From Arthrobacter sp. 24S4-2 (GTDB lineage Bacteria > Actinomycetota > Actinomycetes > Actinomycetales > Micrococcaceae), in the NCBI RefSeq assembly GCF_005280255.1, contig NZ_CP040018.1, forward strand, positions 1,922,001 through 1,986,000: DNA of 64,000 bases. Reading direction: 5' to 3'. How positions within the stretch are numbered: the first letter of the stretch is position 1; every line of letters begins with the position of its first letter. A model generated the notes under the pieces. It worked only from the letters and a program-made list of their open reading frames with translations. It made no database searches and was not told where the DNA came from. Below are positions 1-8,459 of the stretch, one piece after another. The translations under genes and the position numbers were made by a program.

Positions 1-1
1 G

Positions 2-22
2 CTGCCCCAGTACGTCAAGTAG
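2..22 (+). CDS. C-terminal end of an upstream gene, probably ftsI (partial)
   Basis: The window opens in a reading frame coding L-P-Q-Y-V-K followed by TAG at 20-22. Only six codons are visible, so the identity rests on context: in actinobacterial dcw clusters the gene immediately before murE is normally ftsI, the septal transpeptidase. The 77 bases between this stop and the murE start contain no other gene. The sequence itself cannot confirm the identity. Confidence 0.4.
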   Translation: MPQYVK

Positions 23-99
23 CACGTCCACAACATCGCACGCATCAGGGGATCTTCCCCTACGCCCGGTGTGATCCACTAGCACCAACGGAGATCCAC

Positions 100-1752
100 T
101 TGTCAGAGCACCATGCCCCAAGCAGTACCGACACAACGAGCGGCGATAATCCCGGTTCCGGGTTCCGGCCGACAGCCGTCGCCGCAGTGCCCCTCGGCAC
201 CATCGGCGACTTTGCCGGCGTCGTTGTTCCCGGGGCATCGGCCGCCATTTCGGTCACCGGCATCTCCCTGAATTCGCGGACGGTGCAGCCCGGCGACCTG
301 TACGTGGCGCTGCCCGGCGCCACCAGGCACGGGGCTGACTTTGTGTCCCAGGCCATCACGGCCGGTGCGGTAGCAGTGGCGACGGACGACGACGGCGCGC
401 GCCTGCTTGCGCTGTCAGCAGACACTTCGGTGCCGGTACTGGTGCTTGACGAACCCCGGGCCGCAGTAGGCGGCCTCGCAGCGCTGATATACCGGAGCCG
501 TCCCGAAGGCAGCTCCACGCCTGCCCTGTTCGGCGTCACCGGCACGAACGGCAAGACCACCACCACCTACTTCATCAACGCGCTGCTGCAGGCGCTGGGC
601 CGCAGGACAGGGCTGATCGGCACCATCGAGATCCTGGCCGGCGGCGAGCCGATCCCCAGCCTGCTGACGACGCCCGAGTCGACGGACATTCACGCCTTGC
701 TGGCCCTTATGCGCGAACGTGGCCTGGACGCGGCGTCGATGGAAGTTTCCTCGCACGCGGTGTCCTTCCACCGGGTGGATGGCGTTCAGTTCGACGTCGC
801 CGGTTTTACCAACCTGACCCAGGACCACCTGGACCTGCACGGCACCATGGACGAGTATTTCCAGACCAAAGCGGAGCTTTTCACGCCCCACCGCGCCAAG
901 TCCGCCGTGATCACCGTGGACGATGAATGGGGCCGCCGCCTGGCCGCGGCCGCAGTCATCCCGGTCACCACCCTGGCCACGGCCGAACCAAACGACCCGG
1001 CAGGGTCCGCTGCTGACTGGACAGTGGCTGCCACGGCACCGCGGGGGCTCGGTACCGAGTTCATGCTCCGGCACCGCGACGGCACTGAGCTGCGTGTGCA
1101 CACGGGCCTGCCCGGCAGCTTCAACGTCTCCAATGCGGCCCTGGCAACCGTCATGGTGCTGGCCAGCGGAGTGGACCCTGCAGCCTTGCAGGCGGCCTTG
1201 GACGCGGCCGATCCGTTCACCGTTGCGGTGCCGGGACGCATGCAGCTGGTGTCCACGGCCCCCGCCGCCGTCGTCGACTTTGCCCACAACCCGGATGCCC
1301 TCCAGCGTGCGCTGGAAGCCGTGCGCTCACCGCAGCCGGGTTCCAGGGTGATCGTGGTCTTCGGCGCCACCGGACAGCGCGACCAGGGCAAGCGCCCCGC
1401 GATGGGGGCTATCGCGGCACGGCTGGCGGACGTGGTCATCGTCAGTGACGACGACCCCCACGACGAGGACGCCTCGGCCATCCGCGCCGACGTGCTGGCC
1501 GGTGCCATCGAAGCGAAGGAATCGGCTGGCCTCGGCTGCACGATCCTCGAGTCGTACCCCCGCGATGCCGCCATCCGGCAGGCCGTGGACATGGCCGGCC
1601 CGCAGGACACGATCCTAGTGGCAGGGCGGGGCCACGAAGTCTGGCAGGAGGTCAACGGCGTCAACCTGGCGTTGGATGACCGGGTGGAGCTCCGAGAGGC
1701 CTTGACAGCCCGCGGATTCACCGTTCTGCAAGACGAGCGGATAGAGTCCTAG
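100..1752 (+). CDS. murE: UDP-N-acetylmuramoyl-dipeptide amino-acid ligase MurE, probably lysine-adding
   Basis: MurE is a cytoplasmic Mur ligase that adds the third amino acid to UDP-MurNAc-L-Ala-D-Glu, using ATP. The 550-aa product has the three Mur ligase domains: UDP-binding (about 1-135), ATPase with the P-loop GVTGTNGKTTTT near residues 145-156, and a C-terminal domain. The selectivity motif reads DDPH (residues 451-454) instead of the DNPR of diaminopimelate-adding enzymes, which fits an L-Lys peptidoglycan as known for Arthrobacter. The start is TTG at 100, chosen because a GGAG-type ribosome site ends about 6 nt before it. murF follows after 6 bases, so the two are surely cotranscribed. 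Confidence 0.95.
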   Translation: MSEHHAPSSTDTTSGDNPGSGFRPTAVAAVPLGTIGDFAGVVVPGASAAISVTGISLNSRTVQPGDLYVALPGATRHGADFVSQAITAGAVAVATDDDGARLLALSADTSVPVLVLDEPRAAVGGLAALIYRSRPEGSSTPALFGVTGTNGKTTTTYFINALLQALGRRTGLIGTIEILAGGEPIPSLLTTPESTDIHALLALMRERGLDAASMEVSSHAVSFHRVDGVQFDVAGFTNLTQDHLDLHGTMDEYFQTKAELFTPHRAKSAVITVDDEWGRRLAAAAVIPVTTLATAEPNDPAGSAADWTVAATAPRGLGTEFMLRHRDGTELRVHTGLPGSFNVSNAALATVMVLASGVDPAALQAALDAADPFTVAVPGRMQLVSTAPAAVVDFAHNPDALQRALEAVRSPQPGSRVIVVFGATGQRDQGKRPAMGAIAARLADVVIVSDDDPHDEDASAIRADVLAGAIEAKESAGLGCTILESYPRDAAIRQAVDMAGPQDTILVAGRGHEVWQEVNGVNLALDDRVELREALTARGFTVLQDERIES

Positions 1753-1758
1753 ACCGAG

Positions 1759-3251
1759 ATGATTGCATTTACTGCGGCGGAAATTGCCGAACTTACAGAC
1801 GGCCGCCTTGTGGCCGATCCGACCATCACACCACTTTCCGTGGTCACCGACTCAAGGGAAGCCACTGAGGGTTCCCTCTACGTGGCCAAGCCGGGCGAGT
1901 CGGCTGACGGCCACGACTTCCTTCAGGCAGCCTTTGACCGCGGCGCAGTTCTTGCCCTCGTGGAACGTGAAGTAGCGGATGACTCCGGGCAGCACTACCC
2001 GGCCATAGTGGTGACGGACGCCGTCCTTGCCATGGGGGCGCTGGCAGCCGAATCCGTCCGCCGGATCCGTGCCCGCCGTGAGGCCGAGGGGTCCGCGTTT
2101 ACCGTCATCGGCATCACCGGGTCAGCCGGAAAGACCACCACCAAGGACCTGCTTGCCGGGATCCTGTCCGCCGAGGGCAACACCGTCTCGCCGCAGGGTT
2201 CCTACAACGGTGAGGTGGGAGTTCCGCTGACCGTCTTCAAGGCCGGATTCGATACCAGGTACCTGGTGATCGAGATGGGCGCCACCGGCGTCGGGCATAT
2301 CCGCTACCTTGCAGACATGGTCCAGCCCCGGATCGGGGTTGTCCTGGGCGTCGGAACTGCGCATGCCGGTGAATTCGGCGGCGTGGACAACATCGCCGTC
2401 GCCAAGGGCGAGCTGATCGAGGCCCTCCCCGGGAGCGGCACCGCAGTGCTCAACCTCGATGACGGCCGCGTGGCCGCCATGCGAAGCCGGACAACTGCCA
2501 AGGTCCTTGGATTCTCCGCCCTGGAGGGGAGCCACGGTTCCGCCGCAGAGGTTCGCGCCGTCAACGTGGAAACGAACCCGGGCGGAAACCCGGAGTTCGA
2601 ACTTGTCCTTCCCGGCGAGGCCGGCAGCCACCACGTGCGCAGCCGCCTCATCGGTGGCCACCATGTGACCAACCTGTTGGCCGCGGCCGGTGCGGCGTTC
2701 GCCGCCGGCGTCCCCGGCGAGCGGATCGCGGCGTCGCTCAGCGCACAGTCCGCCGCAAGCCGCTGGCGGATGGAACGCACGGAACGGCCGGACGGCGTCA
2801 CCATCATCAACGATGCCTACAACGCCAACCCGGAATCGATGCGGGCCGCCCTGCGGACCCTTGCCGACCTCGGCCAAGGCCGCCGGACGTGGGCAGTCCT
2901 TGGGGCCATGCTGGAACTGGGGCCCGAGTCCATCCGGGAGCACACCGCCGTGGGCACCCAGGTGGTCAGGCTCAACATCTCACGGCTGGTGGTCGTCGGC
3001 CGCGAAGCCCGCTCGCTCTACGTCTCCGCCGTCAACGAAGGCTCCTGGGGGACGAATGCGTCTTCACGGAGTCCGCCGAGGAGGCGTTCGAACTCCTCCA
3101 AAAAGAGCTGGAACCCGGCGACCTGGTCCTCTTCAAGTCCTCCAACAGCGTCGGGCTGAGGCATTTAGGGGATCGGATAGCATTACCTCCACAAACCCGA
3201 GCAACCGCCAATGCCCGAGCAACCGCCAATGAAGGGAGCGAGACGCTGTGA
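1759..3251 (+). CDS. murF: UDP-N-acetylmuramoyl-tripeptide D-Ala-D-Ala ligase MurF (interrupted by an apparent one-base deletion)
   Basis: MurF adds D-Ala-D-Ala to the UDP-MurNAc tripeptide in the cytoplasm. The P-loop GITGSAGKTTTK lies near residues 115-126 and the family motif DAYNANPESMRAAL is present. The frame runs from ATG 1759 to the GGGGG run at 3047-3051, after which it becomes nonsense. One extra G there restores a normal MurF end (ELEPGDLVLFKSSNSVGL) that stops at 3251 and overlaps the mraY start as GTGA. The restored protein is 497 aa. Because MurF is essential and no second copy is visible, a sequencing error is the likely cause. The extreme C-terminus carries an 18-bp tandem duplication (3196-3231). 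Confidence 0.9.
3196..3231 (+). repeat. Perfect 18-bp tandem duplication in the murF tail
   Basis: The unit CCCGAGCAACCGCCAATG occurs twice head to tail at 3196-3213 and 3214-3231 with no mismatch. In the corrected murF frame it codes a repeated six-residue unit (ARATAN-like) just before the stop, outside the conserved ligase fold. It lies immediately before the GGGAG ribosome site of mraY. Confidence 0.9.
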
Positions 3252-4357
3252 TCGCACTGCTGATCGGCGCTGGACTGGCCCTGCTGTTTGCATTGGTGGG
3301 AACCCCGTTGTTTATCCGCCTGCTGGTCCGGAAAAGCTACGGCCAATTCATCCGGGACGACGGCCCGACGTCCCACCACACCAAGCGCGGCACACCGACC
3401 ATGGGTGGCACTGTCGTGGTATTTGCGGTGTTGCTGAGCTATGCGCTCACCCACCTCATCATGTGGATGATGAATCCACGGTCGCCCGGGCCGTCCGCCT
3501 CTGCCCTCCTGCTGCTGTTCCTGATGGTGGGCATGGGACTCGTGGGATTCCTGGACGACTTCATCAAGATCTCCAAACAGCGAAGCCTCGGCCTGGACGC
3601 CAAGGCCAAGTTGATCCTCCAGGCCGCGGTGGGCATTATCTTCGCTGTCCTGGCACTGAACTTTCCCAACGCCGACGGTGTCACGCCGGCGTCCACGCAG
3701 ATCTCCCTGGTCCGGGACATCCCGTGGCTGAACCTTGCCTTCGGCGGAACCGTCCTGGGTGCCATTCTCTTCGTGCTCTGGTCCAACCTGATTGTCACCG
3801 CGGCCACAAATGGAGTGAACCTGACGGACGGCCTGGACGGCCTTGCTGCCGGAGCCTCGGTCATGGTGTTCGGCGCGTATACGCTGATGGGGATCTGGCA
3901 GAGCAACCAGGCCTGCGGTTCCCCGCGGCAGGCGGGCGGCGGCTGCTACTCAGTCCGGGATCCCCTGGACCTTGCCCTCCTTGCCGCGATCCTGAGTGCA
4001 GCGCTGGTGGGCTTCCTCTGGTGGAACACGTCACCGGCGAAGATCTTTATGGGCGACACCGGGTCGCTGGCCATCGGCGGCGCCGTCGCCGGTTTTGCGA
4101 TCCTTTCCCGCACCGAGCTGCTGCTCGCCTTCATTGGCGGCCTCTTCGTCCTCATCACCCTCTCGGTGATTATCCAGGTGGGCTACTTCAAGATCACCAA
4201 GGGCAAGCGGTTCTTCAAGATGGCCCCGCTCCAGCACCACTTCGAACTCAAGGGCTGGGCGGAAGTCACCGTGGTGGTCCGGTTCTGGATCCTCGGTGGC
4301 CTCTTCGTCGCCGCAGGTCTTGGCATCTTCTACGCTGAATGGGTGGTCCTGCTGTGA
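3248..4357 (+). CDS. mraY: Phospho-N-acetylmuramoyl-pentapeptide transferase MraY
   Basis: MraY transfers phospho-MurNAc-pentapeptide from UDP to undecaprenyl phosphate, making lipid I at the inner face of the membrane. The 369-aa product is a polytopic protein of about ten hydrophobic segments. It contains the family signatures GFLDDFIKI (metal-binding Asp pair), TNGVNLTDGLDGLA, MGDTGSLA and the C-terminal PLQHHFELKGW histidine motif. Start is GTG 3248 with GGGAG about 9 nt upstream; it overlaps the murF stop by 4 bases and its own stop overlaps the murD start, indicating translational coupling. Length is normal for the family. Confidence 0.97.
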   Translation: MIALLIGAGLALLFALVGTPLFIRLLVRKSYGQFIRDDGPTSHHTKRGTPTMGGTVVVFAVLLSYALTHLIMWMMNPRSPGPSASALLLLFLMVGMGLVGFLDDFIKISKQRSLGLDAKAKLILQAAVGIIFAVLALNFPNADGVTPASTQISLVRDIPWLNLAFGGTVLGAILFVLWSNLIVTAATNGVNLTDGLDGLAAGASVMVFGAYTLMGIWQSNQACGSPRQAGGGCYSVRDPLDLALLAAILSAALVGFLWWNTSPAKIFMGDTGSLAIGGAVAGFAILSRTELLLAFIGGLFVLITLSVIIQVGYFKITKGKRFFKMAPLQHHFELKGWAEVTVVVRFWILGGLFVAAGLGIFYAEWVVLL

Positions 4358-5940
4358 GTAGCCCTATTCCTACGCCGCTGGCAACGTCCCCGCGGCTCGA
4401 GAACCTCGTCAGCTGGGACTCCGACTGGAGCGGGCTGCGGGTGGTCGTCACCGGCATCGGTGTGTCCGGTTTCGCCGCGGCAGACACCCTGATCGAACTT
4501 GGGGCCCGGGTTGTAGTGGTGGACGCCGCCACCAGTACGAAGGCGAAGGCGCAGGCTGACACGCTGAAGATTGTCGGTGCCGTGGACGTCCTCCTGGGCG
4601 AGGACGCCGTGCACGCGATACCCAAGATCGACGGCCAGAAACCGGAACTCATCGTCACCTCCCCGGGCTGGCGCCCGGACCAGGCCCTGCTGGCCGCGGC
4701 TGCCAGGGCCCACATCCCCGTCTGGGGCGATGTGGAGCTCGCCTGGCGCGTGCGCGAACGGGAGGGCCGGAAAACCGCCGACTGGCTGACCATCACCGGA
4801 ACAAACGGGAAGACCACAACCGTGGGCCTGGCCGAATCCATGCTGCAGGCCGCCGGGCTCAAGGCGATCGCCGTCGGGAACGTGGGAACACCCATCCTCG
4901 ATGCCCTCCGGGATCCGGTGGAGTACGACGTACTCGCGGTGGAGCTGTCCAGCTTCCAGCTGCACTGGAGCCACTCCATTTCGCCGGTCGCCAGCGTATG
5001 CCTCAATGTTGCCGAAGACCACGTGGACTGGCACGGCTCCTACGCCTCCTACCTGGCCGACAAGGCCAAGGTCTACGGAAACACCCGGACGGCGTGCATC
5101 TACAACGCCGAGCAGATCGAAACTGAACGCATGGTGGAGGACGCAGACGTCGTGGAAGGGTGCCGCGCCGTCGGGTTCACCACGCTTACTCCGGCGATCA
5201 GCATGGTCGGTGTGGTCGAAGGGCTCCTGGTGGACCGCGCCTTCATCGCCGAACGCAAGGACAGCGCGGCCGAGCTGGCGGCGATCCCGGACCTTGGACC
5301 GGTGGCACCGCGCCACATGGTGGCGAACGCCCTCGCGGCGGCAGCGCTGGTCCGGGCCTACGGCGTGGAGCCGCAGGCGGTGCGCCAGGGACTGAAGAAC
5401 TACATTCCGGGGGAGCACCGCATCCAGCTCGTGGCCCGCCACAATGATGTGCTCTGGATCAACGACTCCAAGGCGACCAACCCGCACGCCGCAGCGGCGT
5501 CGCTGGCGGCCTTCACCAACGTCATCTGGATCGCCGGCGGCCTCTCCAAGGGCGTCAGCTACGACCAGCTCGTCCAGGAACAGGCACCCCGGCTCAAGGC
5601 CGTCGTCCTGATCGGTGCTGACACAACTGCGTTGTCCGACGCCCTCAAGCGACACGCACCGGATGTCCCCGTGATCGGGCGTTCGAAGAGCCACACTGAA
5701 AACGTGCAGTCTGCCGAAACGGGTGATGCCGGCGCAGTGCCCTCACCGATTTACGGGGAAACTGTGATGGCCCAGGCCGTTGCCTCGGCGGCGCAGCTGG
5801 CCTCCCCGGGGGACACTGTGCTGATGGCCCCGGCGGCTGCTTCCATGGATCAGTTCTCTTCCTACGCTCACCGTGGCGACGCCTTCATCGAAGCTGTCCG
5901 CGGGCTCGTGGAAGGGCAGGCTCAGACCGGCGAGGAGTAA
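4354..5940 (+). CDS. murD: UDP-N-acetylmuramoyl-L-alanine-D-glutamate ligase MurD
   Basis: MurD adds D-Glu to UDP-MurNAc-L-Ala in the cytoplasm. The product (528 aa from GTG 4354) has an N-terminal Rossmann-like UDP-binding domain (VVVTGIGVSGFAAAD), the P-loop TITGTNGKTTTVG, the HVDWHGS segment, and the NDSKATNPHAA motif shared by Mur ligases. An in-frame start 15 bases upstream exists, but GTG 4354 forms the GTGA overlap with the mraY stop and gives the usual N-terminus. It is somewhat longer than the E. coli enzyme because of insertions in the C-terminal domain near residues 430-475. ftsW begins 2 bases after its stop. Confidence 0.96.
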   Translation: MSSPIPTPLATSPRLENLVSWDSDWSGLRVVVTGIGVSGFAAADTLIELGARVVVVDAATSTKAKAQADTLKIVGAVDVLLGEDAVHAIPKIDGQKPELIVTSPGWRPDQALLAAAARAHIPVWGDVELAWRVREREGRKTADWLTITGTNGKTTTVGLAESMLQAAGLKAIAVGNVGTPILDALRDPVEYDVLAVELSSFQLHWSHSISPVASVCLNVAEDHVDWHGSYASYLADKAKVYGNTRTACIYNAEQIETERMVEDADVVEGCRAVGFTTLTPAISMVGVVEGLLVDRAFIAERKDSAAELAAIPDLGPVAPRHMVANALAAAALVRAYGVEPQAVRQGLKNYIPGEHRIQLVARHNDVLWINDSKATNPHAAAASLAAFTNVIWIAGGLSKGVSYDQLVQEQAPRLKAVVLIGADTTALSDALKRHAPDVPVIGRSKSHTENVQSAETGDAGAVPSPIYGETVMAQAVASAAQLASPGDTVLMAPAAASMDQFSSYAHRGDAFIEAVRGLVEGQAQTGEE

Positions 5941-5942
5941 CA

Positions 5943-7352
5943 ATGGTCAGCACGCCCACACGTGCCCCGGCTGCCAGGCAGCCAGGCCCGACGCCCCCGC
6001 AGGCGGGAAAAACGGCCCGGCCCAACAGACAGACACCCAAGGGGCAAACGTCCCGGCCACAGGCGTCCAGGGGACAAACGTCCAAGGCCCCGGCAGCGGG
6101 CCAGGCAGGACGGGTACCGCCCGCCGCCAGGCTGCGTGCCTCGTACCGGACGTTTTGGTCAAAGCTGGAGGGGACAGGGACTTCCCGCAACGGTTCCACC
6201 TACTACCTCATTCTCGGTTCCACGCTGGCGCTCACGGCGATCGGCATCATGATGGTCCTTTCGGCGTCCAGCGTCGAGGCGATTGCCGCAGGCGAGTCGC
6301 CCTACACAGCCGCACTCAAGCAGGGCATGTTCGCCGCCATCGGTGTCTTCCTGATGTTCGTGCTCTCCCGGGTCAATGTAGTCTGGCTCAAGCGCCTGGC
6401 CTGGCCCGGAATCGCGGGGGCGTATGTTCTCCTCGTGCTGGTGCTCCTGATCGGTACGAGCACCAACGGCAACAGGAACTGGATTGACATCGGCGGCATC
6501 ACCTTCCAGCCCTCGGAAGCGGCGAAGCTGGCCCTCGCGCTCTGGATGGCCACGGTCCTTGCCGTGAAGGCAAAACTGCTTCACCGCTGGCAACACGTTG
6601 TGGTGCCGGTCCTTCCCATCGCCGGCGGCATCATCGGCCTGGTCCTGGCCGGCAACGACCTCGGCACAGGCATGATCATCATGATGATCATGGCGGCAGC
6701 GCTTTTTTTTGCCGGCGTCCCGCTATACATGTTCGGCATCGCGGCCCTTGCTGCGCTGGGCGGGGCAGGCTTGATGGCCGTCACCAGCTCCAACCGCATG
6801 TGCCGGATCACGTCCTGGTGGACCGGCAATTCGTGCGGCGAGGGAATCGACGCCAACTACCAGTCAACCAACGGCCTCTACGGGCTGGCCTCGGGCGGCT
6901 GGCTTGGCGTGGGGTTGGGCCAAAGCCGGCAAAAATACAGCTGGATCCCCGAAGCGCACAACGACTTCATCTTCGCGATCATCGGCGAGGAGCTCGGCCT
7001 GGTGGGCACCGTCGTCGTCCTCATTCTTTTCGCCATCCTCGGCGCCGCAATCTACCGGGTTGTCGTCGCCCAGGAGGACATGTTCCACCGGGTCCTGGCC
7101 GGCACCATCATGGTGTGGCTGCTGGGCCAGGCCACCGTCAACATGTCAGTGGTCACGGGACTCGTGCCCGTCATTGGCGTGCCACTGCCTTTCATCTCCT
7201 ATGGCGGCTCGGCACTGCTCATGTCGTTGTGTGCCATCGGCGTAGTGTTGTCGTTGGCGCGGGCACAGATGGCGCCGAGCGTCCAGCCAAAACGGCTGCT
7301 CAAGTTCCGCACCAAAGGCGGACGCCCCCACCCCACACGAAAGCGTAAATAG
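5943..7352 (+). CDS. ftsW: Lipid II polymerase FtsW (SEDS family)
   Basis: FtsW is the septal SEDS glycosyltransferase that polymerises lipid II together with FtsI. The 469-aa product starts with a long Pro/Gly/Arg-rich cytoplasmic tail (about 1-75) and continues with about ten membrane segments. SEDS signatures are visible: TSTNGNRNWIDIGGITFQPSE, the conserved LAGNDLGTGMII segment, and the C-terminal VTGLVPVIGVPLPFISYGGSA. Start ATG 5943 follows GAGGAG with good spacing. It sits between murD (2-bp gap) and murG, in the usual dcw order. A basic stretch ends the protein. Confidence 0.95.
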   Translation: MVSTPTRAPAARQPGPTPPQAGKTARPNRQTPKGQTSRPQASRGQTSKAPAAGQAGRVPPAARLRASYRTFWSKLEGTGTSRNGSTYYLILGSTLALTAIGIMMVLSASSVEAIAAGESPYTAALKQGMFAAIGVFLMFVLSRVNVVWLKRLAWPGIAGAYVLLVLVLLIGTSTNGNRNWIDIGGITFQPSEAAKLALALWMATVLAVKAKLLHRWQHVVVPVLPIAGGIIGLVLAGNDLGTGMIIMMIMAAALFFAGVPLYMFGIAALAALGGAGLMAVTSSNRMCRITSWWTGNSCGEGIDANYQSTNGLYGLASGGWLGVGLGQSRQKYSWIPEAHNDFIFAIIGEELGLVGTVVVLILFAILGAAIYRVVVAQEDMFHRVLAGTIMVWLLGQATVNMSVVTGLVPVIGVPLPFISYGGSALLMSLCAIGVVLSLARAQMAPSVQPKRLLKFRTKGGRPHPTRKRK

Positions 7353-7358
7353 CACTTA

Positions 7359-8459
7359 ATGAATGCCGAGTCTTTGTCAGTAGTCCTTGCCGGCGGCGGA
7401 ACAGCGGGGCATATCAGCCCCCTCCTGGCCATAGCCGACGCCGTCCGGGAAGTGCGTCCGGACGTGCGCCTCCTGGCCGTGGGCACGCCGAACGGAATGG
7501 AGACCAGGCTTGTCCCGGCGGCAGGCCTTGAGCTTGCCACCATCAGCCGTGTGCCGTTTCCGCGCAAGCCGTCCCTGGACCTGGTGCGGCTCCCCGGCCG
7601 CCTTGCCGCCGCTGTGAGGCAGGCCGGAAAGATCCTGGACGACGCCAAGGCGGACGTCCTGGTGGGAGTCGGCGGGTACGTCTGCACGCCGCTGTACCTC
7701 GCCGCCCGGCGCCGGAAGATCCCCATCGTCATCCACGAGGCCAACACACGTGCCGGCCTGGCCAACAAAGTGGGTGCCCGGTTCAGCCGACACGTTGCGG
7801 TGGCATTCGCAGGCACCAAGCTGCGCGGCGCCCGGCACGTCGGAATGCCTATGCGCAAGGAAATTTCCGGGCTCGACAGGAAATCAGCCCGGTATGCCGC
7901 ACGGGAGCTTCTCGGGCTGGACCAGGACAGGCCGGCGCTGATCGTCACCGGCGGCTCGTCCGGTGCGCAGAGCATCAACCGGACCATCGCTGAATCCCTC
8001 GATGCCTTGTCGCAGGCGGGCATCCAGACGCTGCACATCACCGGACGGGGAAAGACTGTCCTGGACGTCGACGGCAAGCCCCTGGCCGCGGACGGCTACC
8101 GCCAGGTGGAATACGTCGACGCTATGGAAAACATCTATGCCGCCGCCGACCTGCTCCTGGGCCGTGCCGGGGCCGCCACCGTCTGTGAAACCGCCGCCGT
8201 CGGCGTCCCGGCGGTATTCGTTCCGCTCCCCATCGGCAACGGCGAACAGGCACTGAACGCCGCCGGCCCGGTGGCGGTGGGAGGCGCCCTGATCGTGGAG
8301 GACAGTTCGTTCACCCCCGAATGGGTCAGCCGGGAGATCATCCCGTTGCTGTCCGATCCGGCCCGGCTGGCGAAGATGGCAGCGAGTTCCGAAGCCCTTG
8401 GTATCCGAAACGCCGATCGCCGAATGGCTGATCTTGTCCTGGAAGCGGTAGGCCAATGA
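7359..8459 (+). CDS. murG: UDP-GlcNAc:lipid I N-acetylglucosaminyltransferase MurG
   Basis: MurG converts lipid I to lipid II at the cytoplasmic membrane face. The 366-aa GT-B protein has the N-terminal glycine loop AGGGTAGHISP, a second-domain loop TGGSSGAQSIN, and the donor-site segment LLGRAGAATVCETAAVGVPAVFVPLPIGNGEQALNA is recognisable in part (GAATVCE and PLPIGNGEQ). Start ATG 7359 has a weak ribosome site and lies 6 bases after ftsW, consistent with coupling to upstream translation. The stop overlaps murC as ATGA. Confidence 0.96.
   Translation: MNAESLSVVLAGGGTAGHISPLLAIADAVREVRPDVRLLAVGTPNGMETRLVPAAGLELATISRVPFPRKPSLDLVRLPGRLAAAVRQAGKILDDAKADVLVGVGGYVCTPLYLAARRRKIPIVIHEANTRAGLANKVGARFSRHVAVAFAGTKLRGARHVGMPMRKEISGLDRKSARYAARELLGLDQDRPALIVTGGSSGAQSINRTIAESLDALSQAGIQTLHITGRGKTVLDVDGKPLAADGYRQVEYVDAMENIYAAADLLLGRAGAATVCETAAVGVPAVFVPLPIGNGEQALNAAGPVAVGGALIVEDSSFTPEWVSREIIPLLSDPARLAKMAASSEALGIRNADRRMADLVLEAVGQ

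Noticed and set aside
4330..5694. Open frame of 454 codons opposite murD
   Set aside because: Shadow of a well-conserved Mur ligase gene; no domain.
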